Positions 1 to 7,386 of a stretch of 64,000 bases of DNA are shown one piece after another (the first letter of the stretch is position 1; every line of letters begins with the position of its first letter). Below the pieces are notes generated by a model. The model made no database searches and was not told where the DNA came from. It saw only the letters and a program-made list of their open reading frames with translations. The position numbers were made by a program, and so were the translations under genes. The DNA is from Actinobacteria bacterium HGW-Actinobacteria-1. Lineage in GTDB: Bacteria > Actinomycetota > Coriobacteriia > Anaerosomatales > Anaerosomataceae. Where the stretch lies: positions 124,001 to 188,000 of the forward strand of contig PHFB01000003.1 in the NCBI GenBank assembly GCA_002841355.1. Reading direction: 5' to 3'.

Positions 1-1
1 C

Positions 2-466
2 ATCATCACGTACCTGCCGCCGCGCAAAGGTCACCGCCAGTTCCTTGCGATCCTCGAAGCGCTCTATTCCGCCGAGGGACGCGTGGAGGAGCCCGACTAC
101 ACCCGCGCGCTCACGTACCTGGCGGCGCGTCTGTCGAAGCGCTCGCTCATCGTGCTGTTCACCGACATCCTCGGCACGGAGCCATCGAAGCGCCTGCTCG
201 GCGTGCTCGGCGGGCTGGCGCCGCGCCACCTGCCGCTCGTGCTCACACAGCGCAACCGCGTCATCGAGGCTCGTGCTCGCCAAGAAGTGAAGACTGAGGC
301 CGAGGCGTACGCGTCCGCAGTCGCCGAAGGCGTGCTGCGCGACAAAGCCGAGGCGCTCGGCGTTCTCTCGGCTCGCGGAGCGCTCGCCCTCGATGTGGAG
401 CCCGAGCAACTGTCAGTGGCGGCGGTCAACCACTACCTGGAGATCAAGGCGCGAGGACGGCTGTAG
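2..466 (+). CDS. DUF58 family protein, C-terminal part (5' truncated by window edge)
   Basis: The frame is open from base 2 with no start in the window, so only the last ~154 residues are seen. The segment beginning IITYLPPRKGHRQFL and the later KRSLIVLFTDIL strand fit the end of a DUF58 protein, a vWA-like domain usually encoded beside MoxR AAA+ ATPases. The C-terminal YLEIKARGRL is also typical of the family. The function of DUF58/MoxR systems is thought to be chaperone-like or envelope-related; no specific substrate can be read here. The MoxR partner would be expected upstream, outside the window. Confidence 0.75.
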   Translation: MITYLPPRKGHRQFLAILEALYSAEGRVEEPDYTRALTYLAARLSKRSLIVLFTDILGTEPSKRLLGVLGGLAPRHLPLVLTQRNRVIEARARQEVKTEAEAYASAVAEGVLRDKAEALGVLSARGALALDVEPEQLSVAAVNHYLEIKARGRL

Positions 467-531
467 GGGTGCGCATGCGACCGATTTGCAGAGTGGTCGT
501 GCAGGATTCCGGCCGGTGAAAGGACGCTGAG

Positions 532-972
532 TTGTCCATGAGTATTTCGCGGAATCGCGTGTTCGTAGTGGGAGTCGTTGTCATCGCCGCGCTCGTGGGT
601 ATCACGGCATACAGCGTGAGCTCGGCAACTGCGGCAGCGGAGCAGTTTGTGGTTGAAGTGCTGACAGGCGATTCTGATGGGATCGCCGCATCCGCCGGGA
701 ATCTCGGTGCGAGCACAACGGAGAGTTGGGCGCAGACGAGGACATCCTGGGTCGGCACCCCTGAACTCGCCCAGAGCATCGATACGAGGTCGCGAGTGGA
801 CATGGTCTGGCCAGTGCCGTTTCGGATCGGGGTGAATGTGGACGTTTCAGGGGACTGGCTAGACGGCCGCCGCAAGGCGACGGTCGAGACCACCACCAGA
901 TTCGATCTGCGGCGTGGGTGGGTCGTGGACACCTGGCTTGAGGACGCCCCCGGCATGCAGCGCACGGACTAG
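532..972 (+). CDS. Small membrane-anchored hypothetical protein
   Basis: I do not recognise this 146-residue protein. It has one hydrophobic N-terminal helix (about residues 9-30, VFVVGVVVIAALVGITAYSV) followed by a soluble domain of alternating beta-like segments ending in QRTD. A single-pass, outward-facing or secreted protein is likely. A GAAAGGA Shine-Dalgarno at 518-524 favours the TTG start at 532; an ATG at 538 is the alternative and would shorten it by two residues. It stands alone between the DUF58 gene and vapBC, with about 65 and 95 bases of spacing. Confidence 0.55.
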   Translation: MSMSISRNRVFVVGVVVIAALVGITAYSVSSATAAAEQFVVEVLTGDSDGIAASAGNLGASTTESWAQTRTSWVGTPELAQSIDTRSRVDMVWPVPFRIGVNVDVSGDWLDGRRKATVETTTRFDLRRGWVVDTWLEDAPGMQRTD

Positions 973-1036
973 CTCGCGCGACGCCGTGATCTTCGACGGA
1001 CTCCGATTGGCCCGCTCCTCCCACGGGCATACTCTT

Positions 1037-1055
1037 GGTATGAACGACGGTATGA
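1037..1055. promoter_or_regulatory. Candidate VapB operator: direct repeat GGTATGA
   Basis: GGTATGA occurs at 1037-1043 and again at 1049-1055, a 12-base period, immediately before the vapB ribosome-binding site (CCAGGAGG, 1056-1063). Ribbon-helix-helix antitoxins commonly bind closely spaced short repeats at their own promoter, so autoregulation is a reasonable inference. The binding itself is not shown. Confidence 0.35.
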
Positions 1056-1067
1056 CCAGGAGGCGCC

Positions 1068-1355
1068 ATGACCGCCAAGATCACCATCTCGGTTCCCGAT
1101 GAGCTGCTTAGCCGCCTTGATGCCGAGGCCGAGTCTCTCGGCACATCACGCAGCCAGCTCGTGCAGGAGTCGGTTGCCACCTACCTCACGAAGACGCCCG
1201 ACGAGCGCGCGGACGACGCACGGCGTGTGCGCATTCTCGGCGCCATCGAGCGGATGCGTCACTTCGACGAGGGACGCACCATTCATGACGATCGGCCAAC
1301 GCTCGAGATCCTGCGCGAAGTACGGGAGACGGATGACGGGAGCCCACTGCGATGA
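1068..1355 (+). CDS. vapB: VapB-type ribbon-helix-helix antitoxin
   Basis: A 95-residue protein whose first ~45 residues (KITISVPDELLSRLDAEAES then SRSQLVQESV) match the CopG/RHH DNA-binding fold: a short beta strand followed by two helices. The acidic, probably flexible C-terminus would wrap the toxin. Its stop overlaps the next start (ATGA at 1352-1355), so it is translationally coupled to the PIN toxin. The antitoxin should neutralise VapC and repress the operon. The RBS CCAGGAGG sits five bases before ATG 1068. Confidence 0.8.
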   Translation: MTAKITISVPDELLSRLDAEAESLGTSRSQLVQESVATYLTKTPDERADDARRVRILGAIERMRHFDEGRTIHDDRPTLEILREVRETDDGSPLR

Positions 1356-1762
1356 GCCCCGCCACCCGGCTGCTGGTCCTCGATGCGTCCATCGGTGTGA
1401 AGTGGTTCAAGCCGGAGTCCGGCCGAGAGGCCGCGCTTCAGCTGCTGCATGAAGCGGCCGCTGGCGAGATCGCCATCGCCGTGCCGACGCACTTCGTACA
1501 CGAGGTGCTTTCAGTCGTGCGGAGGTACTTCGCGCACGAGGACATCATCCCGGCGTGGGAGACGCTCCAGGACGCAGGCGTCAGTGTCGTCCCGCTCACC
1601 GACGAAGTCGTGCGCGAGGCTGCCCGGCAGTGCGGGCTCCTCGGCTGCTCGTTCTACGATGCGCTTGCGCCCGCGTGCGCGGCGCTCCTCGGCGCGACGC
1701 TCGTGAGCGCAGACGCGCACGCACACGGCGAGTACCCCGACGTGCAGCTTATCGCGCAGTAG
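1352..1762 (+). CDS. vapC: VapC-type PIN domain ribonuclease toxin
   Basis: A 136-residue PIN domain. The four acidic metal-binding positions are all present: D11 (VLDAS), E51 (HEVLS), D103 (FYDAL) and D121 (SADAHAH). Family members are Mg/Mn-dependent RNases that cut tRNA or rRNA; the target here cannot be inferred. It overlaps vapB by four bases, and its 3' end overlaps the convergent membrane-protein gene by 14 bases. With the intact catalytic set it is probably active rather than a relic. Confidence 0.85.
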   Translation: MSPATRLLVLDASIGVKWFKPESGREAALQLLHEAAAGEIAIAVPTHFVHEVLSVVRRYFAHEDIIPAWETLQDAGVSVVPLTDEVVREAARQCGLLGCSFYDALAPACAALLGATLVSADAHAHGEYPDVQLIAQ

Positions 1763-2735
1763 CCGGGGCTTTCCGACCCGGCAGTGCCACGTACGCCACC
1801 AGCAGCAGGAAGACGACTCCCCCAAAGGCGATCTTCATCGTCGGGTCGATGCCGCCCCGTGGCGTGAGAAACGCCTCGATGATGCCCGCGATGATGAGCA
1901 GCGGCACCGCGCCGATCACGAGCCGCACCGCATCGCCGGAGTTCGTGCGCAACGCGTCGGTGCGCGTGAGGTCGCCGGGAAAGAGCAGCGCGCGCGCCAG
2001 CACGAGGCCGGCCGCGCCCGCCAGGATGATCGCCGGCAGCTCGAGCGCGCCGTGCGGCACGATGAGCGCCCAGAACCCGAGCGACCCGCCCGCCTTGGCG
2101 AACATCCCCGCCATCGCCCCCAGCAGCAGGCCGTTCATCGTGAGCGCATATGCCGTGAGCGCGCCGAAGGTGATGCCTCCGGCGAACGCCATGAGTGAGA
2201 CCTGGATGTTGTTGCTCGTGATGTACGCCGAGAACACCGGCGCGAATGACACCATCTGCTCGTTGCTGCCGCTGTTGCCGCCGCGCGCGATCGAATCCGC
2301 GATGGTGTCGCGGTACTGCGCAGGCAACAGGAGCCGGGCCACGGGGTAGTTCACGAACGCCAGCGTGAAGCCAAGCGCCATGGCCACCGTGAAGATGCCG
2401 CCGGAGATCGCAAGCGTTCGCCAGTGCTTTCGCACCAGCTGCGGATACCCCGTTGCGAGGAAGCGCCACACGGCTGCGAGCCGTCTCGGCGGCGTGCCGT
2501 AGAGCTCACCGTGCGCGAAGGCGACGAGCCGGTTGAGATACGCGACCGTCTCGGTGGACGTGTAGTGCGTTTGCGCGTAGGCGAGATCGGCGGCGGCGTG
2601 GCGGTAATCCTCGTGCATCTGCTTGAGGGCGGGGGCGCTCAGGCGGCGCACGCCGTGCTCGCGTGCGTCTTCGACCGCGACGGCGAGCCGCTCCCACACA
2701 CCCTTGGACCCGGCGACGAACTCCCGCTCCTCCAC
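1749..2735 (-). CDS. SpoIIM/DUF95 family integral membrane protein
   Basis: A minus-strand protein of 328 residues. The first ~110 residues are soluble and helical, containing YLNRLVAFAHGELYG. They are followed by a transmembrane domain with about six helices and a phosphate-like loop region (SLGFWALIVPHGALELPAI), characteristic of the stage II sporulation M / DUF95 family. An ATG lies 24 bases further upstream, but the GTG at 2735 has a well-spaced GGAAGG and is preferred. It is divergent from the RDD gene. The two families are often neighbours of DUF58/MoxR genes, which matches the fragment at the left edge. Involvement in sporulation is not implied. Confidence 0.75.
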   Translation of the reverse strand: MEEREFVAGSKGVWERLAVAVEDAREHGVRRLSAPALKQMHEDYRHAAADLAYAQTHYTSTETVAYLNRLVAFAHGELYGTPPRRLAAVWRFLATGYPQLVRKHWRTLAISGGIFTVAMALGFTLAFVNYPVARLLLPAQYRDTIADSIARGGNSGSNEQMVSFAPVFSAYITSNNIQVSLMAFAGGITFGALTAYALTMNGLLLGAMAGMFAKAGGSLGFWALIVPHGALELPAIILAGAAGLVLARALLFPGDLTRTDALRTNSGDAVRLVIGAVPLLIIAGIIEAFLTPRGGIDPTMKIAFGGVVFLLLVAYVALPGRKAPATAR

Positions 2736-2813
2736 GTGCTTCCTTCCGCCTCGGTGCATCCTCGACTATGCTAGCACCCGGAGGCGGTCAGCACAGACCC
2801 AAGGGGGAAGCGC

Positions 2814-3548
2814 GTGAACAATGACGGACGCCCGGATCTCGTCTCGGTAGAGACGCCGGAATCGGTCGCGTTCGCCTACGAGCTCGCGGGCGCGGGCTCG
2901 CGCGGCGCCGCCATCCTCATCGACACCGTTTTTGTCACGCTTATCATCGCCGCCGAGATCGGCGTTGGTCTGCTTGCCGCCACCGCGCTCACCGCGGTGA
3001 AGCTCTCGGACGCCCCGGTATGGGTCTTCGGCGTCGTCATCGCCGTCGCGTTCATCACGTACTGGGGCTACTACGTCTTCGGCGAGGTGTTCCGCAACGG
3101 CCGCACGCCGGGCAAGCGCTACCTCGGCATCCGCGTGGTGCGCGACGACGGCTCGCGCGTGAGCGCGCTCGACTCGGTCATCCGCAACGCGATGCGCATC
3201 GTCGACATGATGCCCGGCTACTACGGCGTGGGCCTCGTGGCGATGCTCCTCTCGGCCAGAAGCAAGCGGCTTGGCGACATGGTCGCGGGCACCATCGTGG
3301 TGCGCGACTCGGGCGAACTCTCGCTGCGCTTCGAGGGTGGCTCTCAGCCCCGCCGAGAAGCCCTCGCCGCCGAGTACCTCGAGCGTCGCGCCACGCTGCG
3401 CGACGAAGCGCGCTACCAGGTCGCCGTCTCCGTGCTGGCGATGTACGGTGAGGAGCCGGGGTACTGGGACGAGCCCACCATCGCTGGCCGCATCGCCGAC
3501 CTCGCGGGGCTGCGTCCCGCCGTTGACGCGTCGCCCGAAGCCGTCTAG
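2814..3548 (+). CDS. RDD family membrane protein
   Basis: A 244-residue protein. The RDD domain starts around residue 22 with the family's arginine (AGAGSRGAAILIDT). Helices follow at about 32-62 and 72-92, and then the typical GRTPGKRYLGIRVVRDDG segment. The C-terminal ~80 residues are a charged cytoplasmic tail. RDD proteins are linked to ion or small-molecule transport in some species, but most are uncharacterised. The GTG start at 2814 is preceded by AAGGGGGAAG. It is divergent from the SpoIIM-like gene with about 78 bases between starts. Confidence 0.8.
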   Translation: MNNDGRPDLVSVETPESVAFAYELAGAGSRGAAILIDTVFVTLIIAAEIGVGLLAATALTAVKLSDAPVWVFGVVIAVAFITYWGYYVFGEVFRNGRTPGKRYLGIRVVRDDGSRVSALDSVIRNAMRIVDMMPGYYGVGLVAMLLSARSKRLGDMVAGTIVVRDSGELSLRFEGGSQPRREALAAEYLERRATLRDEARYQVAVSVLAMYGEEPGYWDEPTIAGRIADLAGLRPAVDASPEAV

Positions 3549-3603
3549 GGTTGAGCGAGCCGTCCCCCGGCGGCATATGACGCGCTCTGACCGAGGAGGT
3601 CCC

Positions 3604-4044
3604 ATGCCTGCAGTTTCCGGTGACGTCGTCACCGTCCACTACCGCGGTACGCTTGCCGATGGCAGCCAGTTCGATTCCAGCGAAGGCCGAGAGCCGCTGC
3701 TGTTCACTCTCGGCGCCGGCGATGTCATCCCCGGTTTCGAGACCGCCGTTCTTGGCCTGGAGCCGGGCGAGAAGGCGACCGTCGTGATCCCGCCGGAGGA
3801 GGCGTACGGCCCCCGCTACGACGAGGCCGTGCAGATCGTCCCGATCGACGCCTTCGGCGAGGGTGCACCCGAGGTCGGCGCCGTCATCACCGTCATCGCC
3901 GATGACGACTCCCGTATGTCCGCCACCGTCACCGCGATCAGCGAAGACATGATGGACGTCACGGTCGACTTCAACCACCCGCTCGCGGGCCAGGAGCTCA
4001 CCTTCGAGATCGAGCTCGTGGAGATCGTCCCGCCGCAGGCGTAG
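3604..4044 (+). CDS. FKBP-type peptidyl-prolyl isomerase, SlyD-like
   Basis: A 146-residue cytoplasmic protein. The FKBP fold is recognised by VTVHYRGTLADGSQFDSS, then GAGDVIPGFETAVLGLEPGE and PPEEAYGPR. An inserted IF-type flap domain spans roughly residues 70-125, and the closing strand is NHPLAGQELTFEIEL. This is the short SlyD class, which combines proline isomerisation with chaperone activity. It lacks the His/Cys-rich metal-binding tail of E. coli SlyD. GAGGAGGT precedes ATG 3604. It is not obviously part of the downstream electron-transfer operon, which has its own promoter. Confidence 0.9.
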   Translation: MPAVSGDVVTVHYRGTLADGSQFDSSEGREPLLFTLGAGDVIPGFETAVLGLEPGEKATVVIPPEEAYGPRYDEAVQIVPIDAFGEGAPEVGAVITVIADDDSRMSATVTAISEDMMDVTVDFNHPLAGQELTFEIELVEIVPPQA

Positions 4045-4059
4045 GGCGTTTCCCATTCG

Positions 4060-4088
4060 TTGACACCGTTTAGCCCTCTCTCTATTGT
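4060..4088 (+). promoter_or_regulatory. Sigma70-type promoter of the first cytochrome operon
   Basis: A perfect -35 TTGACA (4060-4065) and a -10 TATTGT (4083-4088) lie 17 bases apart. Transcription would start near 4095, about 175 bases before the cytochrome b start codon, leaving a long leader. A second, weaker -10 (TACAAT, 4205-4210) lies closer to the gene. Confidence 0.7.
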
Positions 4089-4270
4089 GGGGGCAAGGTC
4101 ATGCGACCCCCGACGACCACGCCGTCCGGTAGCGGCACTTGCGGTCTAGGGAAGGTGCCGGTACACCTGTGCGCACGACGGCGGTCGGACCCGCAACGCT
4201 TGGCATACAATGGTCGGTGAGAGCCTGGGGGCAGGCGCACGCGCGCCCAGTCCCGGCACGAGGGTAGGGG
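4089..4270 (+). promoter_or_regulatory. Structured 5' leader of the cytochrome operon, class unknown
   Basis: This roughly 180-base untranslated leader is rich in pairing. GGTC (4097-4100) and GACC (4105-4108) form a first hairpin flanked by G and C runs. CGACC-ac-GCCGTC (4114-4126) pairs with GACGGCGGTCG (4177-4187) as an 11-bp stem with a two-base bulge. Inside it CGGCAC (4133-4138) pairs with GTGCCG (4155-4160). AGGTG (4153-4157) could instead pair with CACCT (4165-4169), so the two inner hairpins are mutually exclusive. The segments AGGGAAGG and GGACCCGCAAC resemble part of a cobalamin riboswitch core, but the rest does not fit. A switching regulatory RNA is plausible but not identified. 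Confidence 0.4.
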
Positions 4271-5128
4271 GTGACGGCGATTCTTCTCGCTGAAGTGAAC
4301 GTATGGCTAGACGTGATCTTTGTTGTGCTTGAGATTCTCGTGTTCTGTGTGTTCTTCATCGTGCACCTGGGAGTGAGCATTCCCACGGGGCGGTTCAAGA
4401 AGCAGTGGATAGACAAGCAGTGGCCGAAGCACGACTGGGCGCCACCTGCGCTTCCGAAGTTCATCCACTTCCAGCACCTGACGATGATGCTGCTGCTCGG
4501 CCTTTCGGGTATGTACATCCGCTTCCCGTTCTTTGAGGGCGGACGCACCCCGATGCGCTACGTGCACTACGTGGCGATGGTCATCGTCGGACTCAACTTC
4601 TTCTGGCGGCTCTGGTACGCGTTCTTCTCCAAGGAGCGCGACTGGAAGGAATTCGCTGTCGGCAAGAAGGACCTGGCGACGCTTCTCGGCGTTGCTGCCT
4701 ACTACACCTACTTCAGCAACAACAAGCCGCACGTCGCGAAGTACAACGTCATGCAGAAGCTGGCGTACGACCTCTTCGGCGTGCTCATGATCGTGCAGGG
4801 CTTCACGGGACTGGCGCTCCTCACGCAGCCGTTCCTGTTCGGTACGAGCCCGCGCGAGATCCTCGTTGGATGGTGGCTCGGGCCGCTCGTCGGCGGCACG
4901 GCGATGGCCGGCGCCTGGGTGCGCATCGTCCACTACTCCGTGAACTGGCTCTTCATCATCGTGACCACGGTGCACATCTACCTGGCTGCCGGCATCGACC
5001 TGCCGTGCACACTCGACTTCTTCGGCATCAAGAAGCTGGAAGTCGATCCCAACGCGTATCACCACGATCACGATGATGACCATGCAGACGCACCGGCGCA
5101 TGCGCCGGCTGTGGCCGAAGCAGACTGA
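4271..5128 (+). CDS. Membrane b-type cytochrome (formate dehydrogenase gamma / hydrogenase cytochrome b-like)
   Basis: A 285-residue membrane protein with about five hydrophobic helices, starting at GTG 4271. Candidate heme-ligating histidines are in FIHFQHLTMMLLLG, VHYVAMVIVGL, the IVHYSVNWL helix and TTVHIYLAAG. The layout resembles the di-heme b561 family that links periplasmic dehydrogenases to menaquinone. The C-terminus is His/Asp-rich (YHHDHDDDHAD), possibly metal-binding. It heads an operon of exported multiheme cytochromes, so quinol to heme-wire transfer is the likely job. It could also be the missing quinone-side subunit for the formate dehydrogenase encoded 7 kb downstream, which has no gamma subunit beside it. 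Confidence 0.75.
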   Translation: MTAILLAEVNVWLDVIFVVLEILVFCVFFIVHLGVSIPTGRFKKQWIDKQWPKHDWAPPALPKFIHFQHLTMMLLLGLSGMYIRFPFFEGGRTPMRYVHYVAMVIVGLNFFWRLWYAFFSKERDWKEFAVGKKDLATLLGVAAYYTYFSNNKPHVAKYNVMQKLAYDLFGVLMIVQGFTGLALLTQPFLFGTSPREILVGWWLGPLVGGTAMAGAWVRIVHYSVNWLFIIVTTVHIYLAAGIDLPCTLDFFGIKKLEVDPNAYHHDHDDDHADAPAHAPAVAEAD

Positions 5129-5140
5129 GAGTCGGAGGTG

Positions 5141-6064
5141 ATGAGCGTCGTGAGGACACGGTTGGCGATAGCGGCGGTGTTCGCCGCACTGATGCTCGCG
5201 ATCGTTCCGGGCGTTGCCTTTGGGGCGCAGAGCACGACTTCAACGGTGATGCCTACGACCACCGCGACTCGTTCGGTCTCGCCGACCGCTCCGTACGCGC
5301 TGGATTTCACGCTCCCCACTGAGAGCAAGGCCGGTTGCATGGTGTGTCACGGTGACACCAACCTGACGCGCCTGAAGGCCGGCAAGACCGTCAGCTTCTA
5401 CGTGGACGGCGAAGCGTACGCCAAGTCCATCCACGCCAAGACGCTCTGCGTCGGGTGTCATATCGACTTCGCATACACGGCCCCCCATGACGGAACGTCC
5501 GACTGGCAGTCCACCGCGAAGCTCGCCTGCAAGAACTGCCACGAAAAGCAGTTCCTCTCGATGGGTCAAGGCGTGCACCGCCGCTCGGTGGCCGCCACTG
5601 GCGCAGCTGCACTTGCCGAGGCGAAGAAGCCGCTGTGCGGCGACTGTCACGGCGGCCACGACATCACGCAGATCACGGACTCGCCCGCGGGCAAGGCCGC
5701 GCTGCATGAGAACGGCTACCAGATCTGCGGACGTTGCCACCAGGACTACTGGGACAACTACGACGACTACTACCACGGGGCCGCCTACAAGGCGGGTGCC
5801 GAGGATGCACCGGCATGCTGGGACTGCCACGGCTGGCACGATATCCGGTCGTCGAAGGACTCGGCGTCGCTGGTCAACAAGTCACACCTCGTCGAGACGT
5901 GCGGCACTGGCGATTGCCACGACCAGCACGGAACGGCGAGCGATACGTTCATTCAGGACGCCGCACAGATGATCCATGGGAAGCGTGCCGTCAGAGCAGA
6001 GAACCCGCTGGTCGTGTTCTTCACTCGCATCTTCGACGGTATCGGCAAGATCTTCGGCAAGTAA
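5141..6064 (+). CDS. Exported multiheme c-type cytochrome, 7 heme motifs
   Basis: A 307-residue secreted or membrane-tethered cytochrome. An N-terminal signal helix (about residues 7-30) ends near VAFGAQ. Six CxxCH motifs follow (CMVCH, CVGCH, CKNCH, CGDCH, CGRCH, CWDCH) plus one CX4CH (CGTGDCH). A block of aromatic residues, DYWDNYDDYYHGA, lies between the fifth and sixth hemes and recurs in the next gene. The C-terminus (NPLVVFFTRIFDGIGKIFGK) is hydrophobic or amphipathic and may associate with the membrane. Start choice is uncertain: GGAGG at 5134-5138 is only two bases from ATG 5141, while a GTG at 5150 is 11 bases away. It lies 12 bases after the cytochrome b gene, in one operon. Confidence 0.85.
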   Translation: MSVVRTRLAIAAVFAALMLAIVPGVAFGAQSTTSTVMPTTTATRSVSPTAPYALDFTLPTESKAGCMVCHGDTNLTRLKAGKTVSFYVDGEAYAKSIHAKTLCVGCHIDFAYTAPHDGTSDWQSTAKLACKNCHEKQFLSMGQGVHRRSVAATGAAALAEAKKPLCGDCHGGHDITQITDSPAGKAALHENGYQICGRCHQDYWDNYDDYYHGAAYKAGAEDAPACWDCHGWHDIRSSKDSASLVNKSHLVETCGTGDCHDQHGTASDTFIQDAAQMIHGKRAVRAENPLVVFFTRIFDGIGKIFGK

Positions 6065-6122
6065 ACCGAAAGTCGCTCCTCACGATCGGACGCGTTCGGC
6101 GCATAGGTAAGGGGAAACAAGG

Positions 6123-7382
6123 GTGAGAAAAGAGGCACGCTCCGGCAAGCATGTCTCGCGAGCTCTGCTGGTTCTGGTCGTGCTGGCCGTCGTCGCTATC
6201 GCGCCGGCAGCCTACTCGGCCGTCACGACAATCCAGCTGGGCGGCGAAGTGTACAAAGAGAACTGCACGTACTGCCACGCGAACTACGCGCAGGTGAAGA
6301 ATCTCAACATCAACTTCACCCACGGCACGCACATCACGACCGCATGCAGCTCGTGCCACACCGAGTCACCACACGGTCCTGGCGCGCTCATCAAGCGCGT
6401 GCCCATGAAGCAGTGCTTCAACTGCCACGGCCTCAACCACGGGTCGCAGGGCGTGATGGCCACCGCGGTGTGCGTCGACTGCCACAAGGCCGGACCGGTC
6501 AAGCTGCGCCCGGCATCGCACACGACCGACTGGAAGAACAAGCCGCACGTGGCGCCGTCGATTGCGGGACAGAACACCGAGTGCGCTATGTGCCACACGC
6601 AGAAAGACTGCGACACCTGTCACCTCAAAGAAGGTGTCAACTGGGTGCCGAAGGAGCCATTCGCGTACAACGTGGGCAACGGCTGCCAGGCATGCCACGG
6701 CAACCCGAACCTGACGAAGCTCTCCAACGGCGTCATCAAGTCGTATCAGGTGCTCGGCGTTGAGGCATCTGCTCACCGCGACATCACGTGCGTGCAGTGC
6801 CACGTCGACTTCACCTACGGCTCAACGGCGCCCGCGCCCAAGACGAAGGTGTGGAGCATCAACGCGGGCATGGCCTGCGCGGATTGCCACGATCACGACT
6901 CGGCGAAGGCCGCATACGAGGGCTCCGTGCACGCCGAGCAGATCGCCAAGGGCAACCTCGCCTCGGCCACCTGCGGATCCTGCCACGGAGGTCATACGAT
7001 CCCGCTGACCGACACCGAGGAAGCAAGCATGACGGTGCATGCGGCGTCGTACGAGATGTGTGGCAAGTGCCACAAGGACTACTATGACAACTATGGCGAC
7101 TACTACCACGGCGCACCGTACAAAGAAGGTGCTGGGGACGCCCCGGCGTGCTGGCAGTGTCACGACTACCACGCGATACAGCCCAAGGCCGACAAGGCAT
7201 CCACAGTGAACCCCGCGAATCTTGCGACCACGTGCGGTGCAGGCTCCTGTCATGACCAGCACGGCACCGCGACGGAGGACTTCACGAAGAGCGCGGCTGG
7301 GATGATTCACGGCAAGACGAAGGCACGGCAAGACAACCCGGTCCTGAAGTTCATCGGAACGATCTTCGGAGGCGGCTCGTAG
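6123..7382 (+). CDS. Exported multiheme c-type cytochrome, 13 heme motifs
   Basis: A 419-residue exported cytochrome starting at GTG 6123, with a signal/anchor helix around residues 13-33. It has twelve CxxCH motifs and a last CX4CH (CGAGSCH). The C-terminal ~200 residues are paralogous to the preceding 7-heme protein: both have CGxCH, an aromatic block (DYYDNYGDYYHGAPY), CWxCH and CX4CH-DQHGTA in the same order. Both also end in a short hydrophobic tail. The N-terminal part instead shares the CFNCHGLNHG...CVDCH...LRPASH module with the 20-heme protein that follows. It therefore looks like a hybrid of the two flanking cytochromes, suggesting descent by duplication and domain fusion. It probably carries electrons across the envelope. 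Confidence 0.9.
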   Translation: MRKEARSGKHVSRALLVLVVLAVVAIAPAAYSAVTTIQLGGEVYKENCTYCHANYAQVKNLNINFTHGTHITTACSSCHTESPHGPGALIKRVPMKQCFNCHGLNHGSQGVMATAVCVDCHKAGPVKLRPASHTTDWKNKPHVAPSIAGQNTECAMCHTQKDCDTCHLKEGVNWVPKEPFAYNVGNGCQACHGNPNLTKLSNGVIKSYQVLGVEASAHRDITCVQCHVDFTYGSTAPAPKTKVWSINAGMACADCHDHDSAKAAYEGSVHAEQIAKGNLASATCGSCHGGHTIPLTDTEEASMTVHAASYEMCGKCHKDYYDNYGDYYHGAPYKEGAGDAPACWQCHDYHAIQPKADKASTVNPANLATTCGAGSCHDQHGTATEDFTKSAAGMIHGKTKARQDNPVLKFIGTIFGGGS

Positions 7383-7386
7383 CCTG

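Noticed and set aside
4141-4210. Cobalamin riboswitch
   Set aside because: Only AGGGAA and GGACCCGCAAC resemble the core; the spacing and the B12-box end do not fit, so it is reported only as an unclassified leader.
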